A stretch of DNA of 30,506 nucleotides from an uncultured Bacilli bacterium (GTDB taxonomy: Bacteria > Bacillota_I > Bacilli_A > RF39 > UBA660). Numbering within the stretch: position 1 is the stretch's first letter; each line of letters starts with the position of its first letter. The notes below the pieces were generated by a model, which was not told the origin of the DNA, did no database searches, and saw nothing but the letters and a program-made list of their open reading frames with translations. Where the stretch lies: positions 1 to 30,506 of the forward strand of contig CANQHY010000003.1 in assembly GCA_947623975.1 (NCBI GenBank). Reading direction: 5' to 3'. Positions 7,814 through 15,734 of the stretch are shown here, in pieces. The position numbers and the translations under genes were made by a program.

Positions 7814-8407
7814 CTAATCTTGAACATAGATGACCGTTGCCGATAAATTCTCAACTGTTACAGGATTTTTAGGCATTCCATCACCATTATAGGTTATTGT
7901 GAGTTTGACTTTTTCGGTCAAGCCTTGCCTTAAGATATCACCCACTTCTATTTCTTTTCCATTTTCATACGTTAATTTCATAGTTATTCCTCTACAAACC
8001 ATCTGTGTATCTTCATATTCATTATCACCACTGCCTATGCAATAAGGATTAGAATATTCAATACTCGAAACCCTAGAATCAAGTACTCCATGGTTTCCTA
8101 ACTTAAAGGTGTAACTAATCGAATCATTTTTTGAATGAAAAGCTACCCTAAAGTCTTTCAAGATTGTAGATTTACTAACAACTGTTGGTGGAGATAATTC
8201 TTCAGCATTTCCTTCGATTATAGGACCTTCTATGTCACTATAACCGACACTCCATATTGTAGAATTACCAGTATATTCATTTCTGATATCAACGTTTGAC
8301 GTAACAACCAAGAACGATATACTCACACCTACTGTTGCTGCAATTAACGCTAGAAGAGAAATTACATAAGTTTTTCTGACATCTTTCTTTCTTTCATTGT
8401 CGATAAT
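7814..8407 (-). CDS. Camelysin/TasA-like secreted fibre protein (paralogue 1), non-canonical start
   Basis: The first ATG, GTG or TTG in frame is GTG 8326, which falls inside the hydrophobic signal segment and would remove most of it. The frame stays open upstream to a stop at 8426-8428 and encodes NERKKDVRKTYVISLLALIA, just the charged-plus-hydrophobic leader seen in the paralogues. A GAGGTG site at 8410-8415 sits correctly only for ATT 8407 or ATC 8404. A rare ATT/ATC start or a start-region frameshift is therefore inferred. The rest is family-like: LGNHGVLDSRVSSI, a cysteine pair with 14 residues between (CIGSGDNEYEDTQMVC) and a terminal ATVIYVQD. It is first in the operon. Confidence 0.7.
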   Translation of the reverse strand: MIDNERKKDVRKTYVISLLALIAATVGVSISFLVVTSNVDIRNEYTGNSTIWSVGYSDIEGPIIEGNAEELSPPTVVSKSTILKDFRVAFHSKNDSISYTFKLGNHGVLDSRVSSIEYSNPYCIGSGDNEYEDTQMVCRGITMKLTYENGKEIEVGDILRQGLTEKVKLTITYNGDGMPKNPVTVENLSATVIYVQD

Positions 8408-8450
8408 ATCACCTCTATTATGTAACTATCATCTATATTAATTTAATTCA

Positions 8451-8479
8451 GTTATATCATTTAATTTCTCTTTTGAAAA
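8451..8479 (-). promoter_or_regulatory. Likely promoter of the camelysin-sipW operon
   Basis: On the minus strand TGATATAAC provides an extended -10 (TATAAC at 8451-8456), with TTTTCA at 8474-8479 as -35 and a 17-base spacer. It lies between the ysxC terminator and the first fibre gene. Confidence 0.5.
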
Positions 8480-8488
8480 GAGTTTTTC

Positions 8489-8529
8489 AAAAAAAAAAGT
8501 AAATTTGTATAAAACTGTCACAAATTTAC
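8489..8529 (-). terminator. Rho-independent terminator after ysxC
   Basis: On the minus strand GTAAATTTGT (8520-8529) pairs perfectly with ACAAATTTAC (8499-8508), followed by ten T (8489-8498). It separates the ysxC operon from the fibre operon. Confidence 0.88.
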
Positions 8530-8552
8530 ACTATGTTTATTTATTTTTAATT

Positions 8553-9152
8553 CTATTCTACTCTTTGTAGATTCAAAGATTTTTCTATTATTGCTATAAT
8601 TTGTTCTTTTCCTAATTTACTTACACTAGAAAATAAAACTAAATCATCACCTACTACCATATCTAATGATTCTCTAATCGATTTTATGTTTTTATCTTTT
8701 TCACGTGAACTTACTTTATCAGCTTTAGTAGCTACTATCGTGACAGGTAATTGATAATATTTTAAGAAATTATACATCATAATATCGTCACTTGTTGGTT
8801 TATGTCTTAAGTCAATCAAAAAGAAAACTCTTTTCAATTCTTCACGTTTTTGGAGATATTCTTCTACCATCAAGCCAAATTTCCTTATTTCTTCTTTACT
8901 AGTATCAGCATAACCATAACCAGGTACATCAACAAAATAAAATTTATCATCGACGTTATAAAAATTAAGAGTACTAGTTTTTCCAGGTCTAGATGAAATT
9001 CTTGCCATATTCTTTCTATTTACAATAGTATTCATAAAACTACTTTTACCAACATTACTTCTTCCTATTAAGATAAATTCAGGATTCTTATTAGTTGGGT
9101 ATTGGCTTCTTCTTACAGCACTAATATATAATTCAACATTATCAAATCGCAT
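8553..9152 (-). CDS. ysxC: Ribosome biogenesis GTP-binding protein YsxC/EngB
   Basis: This 199-residue single-domain GTPase has GRSNVGKSSF as G1, a Thr-containing switch region (SSRPGKTSTLNFYNV), DVPGYGYA as G3 and ATKADK as G4, all diagnostic of EngB/YsxC, which assists late 50S assembly. Length matches the family. It starts two bases after the nrnA stop and ends in front of a strong terminator, so it is the last gene of ackA-nrnA-ysxC. Confidence 0.96.
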   Translation of the reverse strand: MRFDNVELYISAVRRSQYPTNKNPEFILIGRSNVGKSSFMNTIVNRKNMARISSRPGKTSTLNFYNVDDKFYFVDVPGYGYADTSKEEIRKFGLMVEEYLQKREELKRVFFLIDLRHKPTSDDIMMYNFLKYYQLPVTIVATKADKVSSREKDKNIKSIRESLDMVVGDDLVLFSSVSKLGKEQIIAIIEKSLNLQRVE

Positions 9153-9154
9153 GT

Positions 9155-10105
9155 TTATTTACCTTCTTTCTCTAGGTATTCTTTACAAAGGTTGTCTAAT
9201 TCTTGAATAAGTTCTTCTGCCTCTTCCATATTCTTTACCCTTGCTCCACTGGCAAACTTATGTCCGCCACCATTATATTTTTCAGCAACTGTATTTATTA
9301 CCGGTCCTCTAGATCTTATATTAAACTTTACGATTTTATTTTTTACATCTTCCGATACCGTTGTCCAAACAATAACCTCTTCTATATTATTATAGTTATT
9401 TACCATGTTTCCAGCAGAACTTGCATCTACTCCATATTCTTGCATTATATCGTTAGTTATTATAACATAGCCAAGCCCATTTGAAGTAACATGCATATTT
9501 TGAGAAATATAACCTTGAAATCTAATTTCACTTATTGGTCTCGTGTATAAATTACGATAGGCACTTTCTATATCTATATTATATTTTTGTACTAAATTTT
9601 TAATAATCTCAAATGTTTTATATGTCGTATTGAATAAAAATCTATTAGTGTCTGATACTATACCAATAAAAAGGTAAGTTGCTATTTCACTATCTAATAC
9701 CATTTCATTTTTCAATATTAACTCTAATATTAACTCAGAGGCACTACTTGAATCAGTTTTAATATATTCACATTCACCAAATTTTTCAATGAACGGATGA
9801 TGATCTATTTTACATATTTCCTGATAATTTTCTAAATTAGTTATATCTATTCTTTTTTTATCAGGAGTATCAACTACTATTAAAAGTGCTTCCTTATTTG
9901 TATTTTCATATTTATCTAGTTTAGGGAAATAATTGTATTTTGAACTTTTTGCTCCTACTGCATAGACTTTTTTGTTTTTAAAAGTTTTTTCAATTGATGT
10001 CTTTAGGGCAAACTGACTACCTAAAGCATCAGGATCTACACCAATATGTCTTGCTATAACTACTGTATCATAGGCTTTTATTTTTTCATAAATATTTTCT
10101 AACAT
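9155..10105 (-). CDS. nrnA: DHH-family phosphoesterase, NrnA-like nanoRNase/pAp phosphatase
   Basis: This 316-residue protein has the DHH signature set: IARHIGVDPDALGS, VVDTPDK, KIDHHPF and GIVSDTNRF for metal binding, and the DHHA1 glycine motif GGGHKFASGARV near the C-terminus. NrnA proteins degrade 2-5-nucleotide RNAs and dephosphorylate pAp in the cytoplasm. It lies nine bases after ackA and two before ysxC. The start has AGGAAA seven bases upstream. The specific name rests on length and motif order; another DHH/DHHA1 subtype cannot be excluded. Confidence 0.87.
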   Translation of the reverse strand: MLENIYEKIKAYDTVVIARHIGVDPDALGSQFALKTSIEKTFKNKKVYAVGAKSSKYNYFPKLDKYENTNKEALLIVVDTPDKKRIDITNLENYQEICKIDHHPFIEKFGECEYIKTDSSSASELILELILKNEMVLDSEIATYLFIGIVSDTNRFLFNTTYKTFEIIKNLVQKYNIDIESAYRNLYTRPISEIRFQGYISQNMHVTSNGLGYVIITNDIMQEYGVDASSAGNMVNNYNNIEEVIVWTTVSEDVKNKIVKFNIRSRGPVINTVAEKYNGGGHKFASGARVKNMEEAEELIQELDNLCKEYLEKEGK

Positions 10106-10114
10106 CTTTATTTC

Positions 10115-11296
10115 CTATCTATTAATAATATTCATTGTATCTTTAGCAATCATAAGTTCTTCGTTAGTAGGTAGAACATAAACTGAAACACTAGAGTCAT
10201 CAGTACTTATTTTAGCAAATTCTCCTCTTATATTGTTTTTTTCAATATCCATCTTAATTCCTAAAGGTGCTAGTTTTTCGATAATATCCAATCTCGTTTC
10301 AGGACTATTTTCTCCAATTCCAGCTGTAAAGCATATAGCGTCAACTCTTCCTAATAAAACATAGTATTGAGCAATATATTTAACAACAGAGTTTACAAAC
10401 ATTTCTTCGGCAAGTATACACTTTTCATTTCCTTCTTTAATGCCTTTTTCAATATCTCTTGAGTCACTACTCAATTCACTGATTCCTAAAAATCCTGATT
10501 TCTTATTTAAATCATTCATTATTTCGGTAGCACTCTTTCCTTCTTTTTCCATAACGTAAGGCACTATTGAAACATCGATATCACCGCTTCTTGTTCCCAT
10601 CATTATTCCAGCATGTGGTGTAAATCCCATTGACGTATCAACACACTTACCATTTCTAATTGCTGTTATGCTTCCACCGTTTCCTAAGTGACAAGAAATA
10701 ATATTCAAGTTATCTTTTTTTAATTCTTCACTTAATTTAATAGCAATATACCTATGTGATGTTCCATGAGCCCCATATTTTCTTACATGATATTCTTCAT
10801 ACCATTTATATGGTACAGGATATAAATATCTTGCTTTTTCAATTGTTTGATGAAAGGCTGTATCGAATACTACAACCATTGGTGTATTAGGTAACACTTC
10901 CCTAAAAGCCTTAATGCAAATAGCATGGGCAGGATTATGAAGGGGTGCAAAATCACTAAACTTAATAATATCGTTAACTACCTCATCTGTAACCATTACA
11001 GACTCAGTATACTTATCCCCACCATGAACTATTCTGTGGCCTACACCTTGAATCTCTTCTAAGTTTTTAATTACTTGAAGTTCAATTAACTTTTCAAGTA
11101 AAATCTTTACTGCTACAGAATGATCAGGTAATTCTTCTTCTACTTTTATCTTTTCGCCATTATATTTTAAAGTATAACTACCACCTTCAATACCAATTCG
11201 CTCAAATAAACCAGAAATCAATACATTCTCTGTAGTCATATCAAATAAAGAAAATTTTAGAGAACTACTCCCTGCATTAATAGACATAATCTTCAT
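10115..11296 (-). CDS. ackA: Acetate kinase
   Basis: Acetate kinase interconverts acetyl phosphate and acetate, making ATP in fermentation. The 393-residue protein begins MKIMSINAGSSSLKFSLF and carries GHRIVHGGDKY, VFDTAFHQT, CHLGNGGSITA and FTAGIGENSPETR, the substrate and nucleotide sites of the ASKHA fold. The start at 11296 is chosen over the frame from 11323 because a GAGG lies eight bases upstream and the family begins here. A good promoter precedes it; nrnA and ysxC follow. No pta gene is in the window. Confidence 0.97.
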   Translation of the reverse strand: MKIMSINAGSSSLKFSLFDMTTENVLISGLFERIGIEGGSYTLKYNGEKIKVEEELPDHSVAVKILLEKLIELQVIKNLEEIQGVGHRIVHGGDKYTESVMVTDEVVNDIIKFSDFAPLHNPAHAICIKAFREVLPNTPMVVVFDTAFHQTIEKARYLYPVPYKWYEEYHVRKYGAHGTSHRYIAIKLSEELKKDNLNIISCHLGNGGSITAIRNGKCVDTSMGFTPHAGIMMGTRSGDIDVSIVPYVMEKEGKSATEIMNDLNKKSGFLGISELSSDSRDIEKGIKEGNEKCILAEEMFVNSVVKYIAQYYVLLGRVDAICFTAGIGENSPETRLDIIEKLAPLGIKMDIEKNNIRGEFAKISTDDSSVSVYVLPTNEELMIAKDTMNIINR

Positions 11297-11321
11297 ATAA
11301 CATCCCTCTTTCAATATATTC

Positions 11322-11350
11322 ATTTTAACAGAAATATTATATTTTGTGAA
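11322..11350 (-). promoter_or_regulatory. Promoter of ackA-nrnA-ysxC
   Basis: On the minus strand TTCACA (11345-11350) and TAAAAT (11322-11327) are separated by 17 bases, and TG one base before the -10 makes it an extended -10. Confidence 0.7.
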
Positions 11351-11367
11351 TAGAACTTTTAAATTAA

Positions 11368-11401
11368 AAGAGATGAATTATTACATAACTATTCATCTCT
11401 T
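11368..11401 (-). terminator. Terminator hairpin after the SASP gene
   Basis: Arms AAGAGATGAAT and ATTCATCTCTT pair perfectly over 11 bp with a 12-base loop. On the minus strand it is followed by TTAATTT, a weak T tract. It lies 27 bases past the SASP stop. Confidence 0.7.
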
Positions 11402-11427
11402 AAGTATTCTATATTAATATTAACTAA

Positions 11428-11643
11428 TTAGAAATTACCGTTGCTTCCACCTAATTGGTTCATTCCTTGACGAACTAATCTCTTAGTGATTTCTCCACCA
11501 ACAGAACCGTTAGCACGTGATGTAGCATCTGGTCCAAGGTTAACACCAAATTCGTTAGCTATTTCATATTTCATTTTATCGATAGCTTGTTTAGCTCCTG
11601 GAACTCTCATTTTCATTGAGTCTTTGCTTGAATTGTTATTCAT
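11428..11643 (-). CDS. Alpha/beta-type small acid-soluble spore protein
   Basis: This 71-residue protein has the two SASP signatures: KYEIANEFGVNLGPDATSRA, which includes the GPR protease cleavage site in the EFG region, and NGSVGGEITKRLVRQG. These proteins coat spore DNA in the forespore and protect it from UV and heat. The start has AGGAGG seven bases upstream. It is a single gene between its own sigma-G-like promoter and a terminator. Its presence is the clearest sign that the organism forms endospores. Confidence 0.95.
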   Translation of the reverse strand: MNNNSSKDSMKMRVPGAKQAIDKMKYEIANEFGVNLGPDATSRANGSVGGEITKRLVRQGMNQLGGSNGNF

Positions 11644-11665
11644 TGTTTCACCTCCTATACATTCA

Positions 11666-11694
11666 TAGGATGTGAAAATTTTAACAAATCATAC
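11666..11694 (-). promoter_or_regulatory. Sigma-G-type (forespore) promoter of the SASP gene
   Basis: On the minus strand GTATG (11690-11694) and CATCCTA (11666-11672) are 17 bases apart. These fit the B. subtilis sigma-G pattern GHATR and CATnHTA, as expected for an SASP gene. The AGGAGG follows about ten bases later. Confidence 0.6.
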
Positions 11695-11707
11695 TATATT
11701 TAGTATG
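11690..11707. repeat. Short inverted repeat after thiI
   Basis: CATACTA and TAGTATG form a 7-bp stem with a 4-base loop, 12 bases beyond the thiI stop. On the minus strand it is followed by ATTTGTTAAAATTTT. It may be a weak thiI terminator and overlaps the SASP -35. Confidence 0.4.
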
Positions 11708-11718
11708 GTAATTTTTAC

Positions 11719-12906
11719 CTACAATAAATCTTTAAATTCTGATTCATCTTTTTCAGTTATCACGATTGTATTTATATTAGCAATAATCTTTTGAATTAAA
11801 TTTTCATAATCTAATTTCTTTTCCATCTCTTGACATGCTTCTAATTCTGGATTTATAACCGGATGTTTAGGAACAAAAACAGTACAACAATCTTCAAAAG
11901 GTAAAATGCTTATATCGTATGTATCAATTTTTTTAGCAATATCGATTATTTCTAGTTTATCAAGACACGCTACCGGTCTTATTACAGGCATATTAGTAAC
12001 ACTGTTTATTACATTCATACTAGTTAAAGTCTGACTTGCTACTTGTCCTATAGATTCACCATTAATTATAGCAAGACATTTTCTCTTTTTAGCAAGTTTA
12101 GAAGTTATTCTATACATCATTCTACGCATTATTGTAATTACATAGTCTTTATCGACATTTTTATAAATTTCTTCCTGTAGTTCTGTAAAAGGTACTATAT
12201 GAAGTTTTATTTCTTTTGTGTAGACTGATAATTTTTGACAAATACTAATTACTTTATTGCGGGCTTCAATACTAGTATGTGGTATTGCTTCAAAATAGAC
12301 TGCTTCTATTTTTACCCCACGTTTCATTGCAAGATATGCTGCAACAGGCGAATCTATTCCCCCGCTTAACATAAGAAGTCCTTTCCCCAAAGTAGAATTA
12401 GGATATCCACCTAAGCCATAATAATAATTTGTATATATATATGTAAAATCTTTTCTTATTTCAATATTTACAAGTAATTCTGGATTATGAACGTCAACTT
12501 TCTTATTGTTAGTATTTTTTAAAATTAATCCACCAATCATTTGAGAAAATTCAATACTTTGAATAGGAAAGTTCTTATCGCTTCTTTTTGTTTCAACTTT
12601 AAATGTATTAAAGTTCTCATTTTTTATTATTTCCAATACTTGTTTTTTTATTTGTTCAATATCAGTTTCTACTTTAAATGCTACTAAATATTCATGTATT
12701 CCAAAAATATTGTTAATTCTTTTTAAGATTTTATCTAAATCATCATCATTAAATTCAATATACATTCTAGATAGATCACTAGATATTTTGACATCGTATT
12801 CTTCTAATTTATTTAATATACTTTGATATAGAGATTTTACAAAGAAATTTCTATTTCCTTTTTTAGTAGTTAGTTCTCCATATTTAATCATTATTACTCT
12901 TTCCAT
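11719..12906 (-). CDS. thiI: tRNA 4-thiouridine synthase ThiI (no rhodanese domain)
   Basis: ThiI adenylates U8 of tRNA before sulfur transfer. The 395-residue protein has an N-terminal ferredoxin-like/THUMP region (about 1-165), then the PP-loop LMLSGGIDSPVAAYLAMKRG, INGESIGQVASQT and FEDCCTVFVPKHP in the C-terminal part. As in other Bacillota, the C-terminal rhodanese domain of E. coli ThiI is absent. ATG 12906 is chosen because GAGGAG lies four to five bases upstream; the GTG at 12918 is within that ribosome binding site. It is the last gene after ltaS and an unknown gene. Confidence 0.94.
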   Translation of the reverse strand: MERVIMIKYGELTTKKGNRNFFVKSLYQSILNKLEEYDVKISSDLSRMYIEFNDDDLDKILKRINNIFGIHEYLVAFKVETDIEQIKKQVLEIIKNENFNTFKVETKRSDKNFPIQSIEFSQMIGGLILKNTNNKKVDVHNPELLVNIEIRKDFTYIYTNYYYGLGGYPNSTLGKGLLMLSGGIDSPVAAYLAMKRGVKIEAVYFEAIPHTSIEARNKVISICQKLSVYTKEIKLHIVPFTELQEEIYKNVDKDYVITIMRRMMYRITSKLAKKRKCLAIINGESIGQVASQTLTSMNVINSVTNMPVIRPVACLDKLEIIDIAKKIDTYDISILPFEDCCTVFVPKHPVINPELEACQEMEKKLDYENLIQKIIANINTIVITEKDESEFKDLL

Positions 12907-12942
12907 AAAACTCCTCACATTAAAAATAGGTATTTTTTCTAC

Positions 12943-13545
12943 CTATTTAATTTCCACTATAAAGACTTTATTTTCATCGTGTACAAGTACCAATGTAACA
13001 CTATTAGGATATTCTAAATCTTTTTTGTAATCTATGTCAACTTTAATTTTATAGGCATTCAAATCAGTTACTTTCTGGCTTTCAAATGCTTCCTCTGTAA
13101 CAAGATCGGCATTGGCTTTTATAACTGATGGCAATTGTTGCTCTCGTTTCCCATAAACATTATTTTCTACATATTTATAAATTGTATCTTGAGCTTTCAA
13201 AATGAATTCATCTTTAGCACTTTTATAAATAAAATCTACACCACCAATGTCAGTATTTGTTTTTTTACTATTTAAATCATAAAAATCTGCTACAAATAAT
13301 TCGGCTATTTTTTTAGCATATGCCAAATAATCGACATTATCTTCACTTAGAATTTCTTTTAATTCGCCAAATTTTTCTTTATATAAATCTGTTTTATTAT
13401 CATATAAGATATAACCATATTTATCGATTACATCTAATTCTTTTACTACTGCTACATCCTGCTTATTGTCGTTATTAAAAAGCAAAAGTGTTAAAGCAAC
13501 TGCTAATAAACCTATTACAGATATTAAAACAATTTTTTTATTCAT
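12943..13545 (-). CDS. Membrane-anchored extracytoplasmic protein of unknown function
   Basis: This 200-residue protein has an N-terminal membrane anchor (residues 4-23, KIVLISVIGLLAVALTLLLF) followed by an external domain of about 175 residues with alternating helix and strand patterns (AYAKKIAELFVADFYDLNSK, VTLVLVHDENKVFIVEIK). There is no lipobox Cys. It is not recognised; the shape is compatible with an NTF2-like fold, but that is a guess. It starts three bases after ltaS and is followed 36 bases later by thiI, so it is co-transcribed with a cell-envelope enzyme, suggesting an envelope role. Confidence 0.65.
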   Translation of the reverse strand: MNKKIVLISVIGLLAVALTLLLFNNDNKQDVAVVKELDVIDKYGYILYDNKTDLYKEKFGELKEILSEDNVDYLAYAKKIAELFVADFYDLNSKKTNTDIGGVDFIYKSAKDEFILKAQDTIYKYVENNVYGKREQQLPSVIKANADLVTEEAFESQKVTDLNAYKIKVDIDYKKDLEYPNSVTLVLVHDENKVFIVEIK

Positions 13546-13548
13546 ATA

Positions 13549-15648
13549 TTAGCTCCCTTTGACAATATCTATTTCATTTACAGTTTCTTCTTTTGAGTTT
13601 TTAATTAAATCAAATACTAGTATGTTATTAGATACGCTAAGTAAATTTTCAGCATATTCGGTATTTTTAATTACATATTCTTGGGTAACTACTGAATTAT
13701 TCAAGATGTAGGACTCCTGTTTTTGACTGTTGTAATACATTTTGTTGGTTAACCAATTTCCATCAGGGAATACTACTATGTTGTCATCTTTGATATCAAA
13801 TATATCATGGCCCAAAGCGTATTCATTGTAAAAACCAAACATATTTCCAAGTGTTGGCATCATATCATACATTCCCATTACATTAGAAATAACTTTTCCA
13901 GCATTCGTTTTATCTTTAGTCCAAATAATCATTGGCACTTTTCTATTCAATTCATAGTTGTAGTCGTTGAATTCTACATAATTTGGATCATCCTCGCTCA
14001 AGATGCCATCTGTCTCTTTATCATAATTGTATAGTCTTATGTAATCATTTTCTGGTAGTCTTGCATCATGATCGCCATATAATATAATTACGGTATTATC
14101 TAAAAGGCCATTCTTTTCTAGTTCTTCAAAAAAGATTCCCAAAGCATAATCAGCATAATGAACTGATTTTAAATACTTTCCAATTTTAGTTCCTTCCATG
14201 TATGGATATACTACCTCTTCCATAAGTCCCGTTTCACTATTTAAAACATTTTCTTTAAGAGTTACATCAAAATCGCTATATGTTCCATATTTATCATTAA
14301 ATGGAGTATGGTTAGTAAGAGAAATAAATGTTCCATAGAATTTTCCATATTCTTCGTTTATAACTTTCAATTTTTCTACAGCCTGTCTAAAGAAAGATTC
14401 ATCAGTTATTCCAAGCCCTCTTTCTTCATCTATTACGAAACTATCTTTAGCATATAAAGCATCATATCCCAAATTCTTATGCATTACTCTTCTATTCCAA
14501 TAATCAGCATTGTTTCCATGCATTGCAAAAGTATAATATCCTTTTTCTTTTAACAATTTTGGAACGGTAACGTATTCTTTATCGAAATAATTACCAAAAG
14601 CTGTACCTAGATTTGCAGGCATTAATGATGTATTAAAAGTAAACTCTGTATCACTACTAGTACCAATACTAACTTGGCTATAAAAATTATTAAAATACAT
14701 TCCACCACTTGCAAGTTTATTCAAATTAGGTGTTACTTCTTGCCCATTTATTTTCATTCCAATAACAAAGTTTTGCATGCTTTCAGAATGTATCGCTATT
14801 ATATTTTTCCCCTCAAATATATTTGTATACTCATTCTTAGGACTTTTTTCTTTATTTTCATAATATTCTTTAAATTCTTTTAAGGCATTGTCATAACCAA
14901 AAATTGAAGCAAGTTTTGGTTCTAGGCTTTTAATCAAATCATTGACATGATACGTATATATACCAAATTTCATAACGATGTATTCTCTATTCCACTGTTT
15001 AGTAAGTCTTCCAATATCGGTTGCTGTTATTGTCGTTGAAAATAGCAATAATACGGCCAAACCGGCTACTAAAGTATATTTTGCCTTTTTGCGAGATGAA
15101 TTTAAAAATCCAGTTTTCTCATAATAATTACTCTTTTTATAATAGTAATGATAATAACAAAGTATAACTGGTGCTAAAAGATATATTAAATCTTTTGGCT
15201 CAAGAACATTTTCAACAACAGCATCACCAACAGCAGTAATAAATTTTACCGTAGAAAGTAGAGATATTGATGAAAAAGAAGTATAGAAAGTGTAATAGGC
15301 TGAATTAATAAGACATATTAACGTCATAATAATTGTAACTACAAATAAGTAAACAAATCGTGCTCTTTTTTTCAAGAAATAAGAAAAAGCACCAATAACT
15401 ATTATCAAAGCTAAATCAGCAAGAAAAGGTGGAATCTCCCACATGTTTTCAACACCAATTGTAAAACCACGTAACAAAAAAGCATTTATTACATTTAACA
15501 CTACGTATAATAAGAAAAATTTATTTTCATAAAAATATTTTTTTATATTTGTAAAAACAGTTAAAATAAAATTTCTAGGATTTTCCTTTAAACTTAAATA
15601 TTGTTTTTTTATTTTTGGTAAAAACCCATTCTTGTTTCTATTTTCCAT
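13549..15648 (-). CDS. ltaS: Lipoteichoic acid synthase-like sulfatase-fold membrane enzyme
   Basis: LtaS transfers glycerol phosphate from phosphatidylglycerol to build lipoteichoic acid outside the membrane. The 699-residue protein has about five membrane segments in residues 40-215, then an extracellular sulfatase-like domain: IAIHSESMQN with metal ligand Glu289, SIGTSSDTEF with the catalytic Thr330 (equivalent to Thr300 of S. aureus LtaS), AMHGNNADYWNR and ILYGDHDAR. ATG 15648 is chosen because GAGG lies eight bases upstream; ATG 15654 would be only two bases from it. A strong promoter precedes it. A related phosphoglycerol transferase activity is the main alternative. Confidence 0.93.
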   Translation of the reverse strand: MENRNKNGFLPKIKKQYLSLKENPRNFILTVFTNIKKYFYENKFFLLYVVLNVINAFLLRGFTIGVENMWEIPPFLADLALIIVIGAFSYFLKKRARFVYLFVVTIIMTLICLINSAYYTFYTSFSSISLLSTVKFITAVGDAVVENVLEPKDLIYLLAPVILCYYHYYYKKSNYYEKTGFLNSSRKKAKYTLVAGLAVLLLFSTTITATDIGRLTKQWNREYIVMKFGIYTYHVNDLIKSLEPKLASIFGYDNALKEFKEYYENKEKSPKNEYTNIFEGKNIIAIHSESMQNFVIGMKINGQEVTPNLNKLASGGMYFNNFYSQVSIGTSSDTEFTFNTSLMPANLGTAFGNYFDKEYVTVPKLLKEKGYYTFAMHGNNADYWNRRVMHKNLGYDALYAKDSFVIDEERGLGITDESFFRQAVEKLKVINEEYGKFYGTFISLTNHTPFNDKYGTYSDFDVTLKENVLNSETGLMEEVVYPYMEGTKIGKYLKSVHYADYALGIFFEELEKNGLLDNTVIILYGDHDARLPENDYIRLYNYDKETDGILSEDDPNYVEFNDYNYELNRKVPMIIWTKDKTNAGKVISNVMGMYDMMPTLGNMFGFYNEYALGHDIFDIKDDNIVVFPDGNWLTNKMYYNSQKQESYILNNSVVTQEYVIKNTEYAENLLSVSNNILVFDLIKNSKEETVNEIDIVKGS

Positions 15649-15669
15649 TATCATTACCTCGACATAAAA

Positions 15670-15698
15670 ATTATAGCAAAATCTACATTAAAATTCAA
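15670..15698 (-). promoter_or_regulatory. Strong promoter of the ltaS operon
   Basis: On the minus strand TTGAAT (15693-15698), a 17-base spacer and TATAAT (15670-15675), with TG one base before the -10. It is among the best vegetative promoters in the window. Confidence 0.82.
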
Positions 15699-15705
15699 TT
15701 TAAAG

Positions 15706-15731
15706 CAAAAATATTACAAAAATGCAATATT
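15706..15731 (-). terminator. Probable terminator after the pilin-like gene
   Basis: On the minus strand AATATTGCA pairs with TGTAATATT (one G-U pair) around a TTTT loop, followed by TTTGCTTT. It starts four bases past the pilin stop codon. Confidence 0.5.
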
Positions 15732-15734
15732 AAA

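Noticed and set aside
8428..8445. 18-base sequence also present at 20647-20664
   Set aside because: In DNA this AT-rich a shared 18-mer can arise by chance within a 30-kb window, and the second copy lies in a decayed coding frame (IIYINL), not in a leader.
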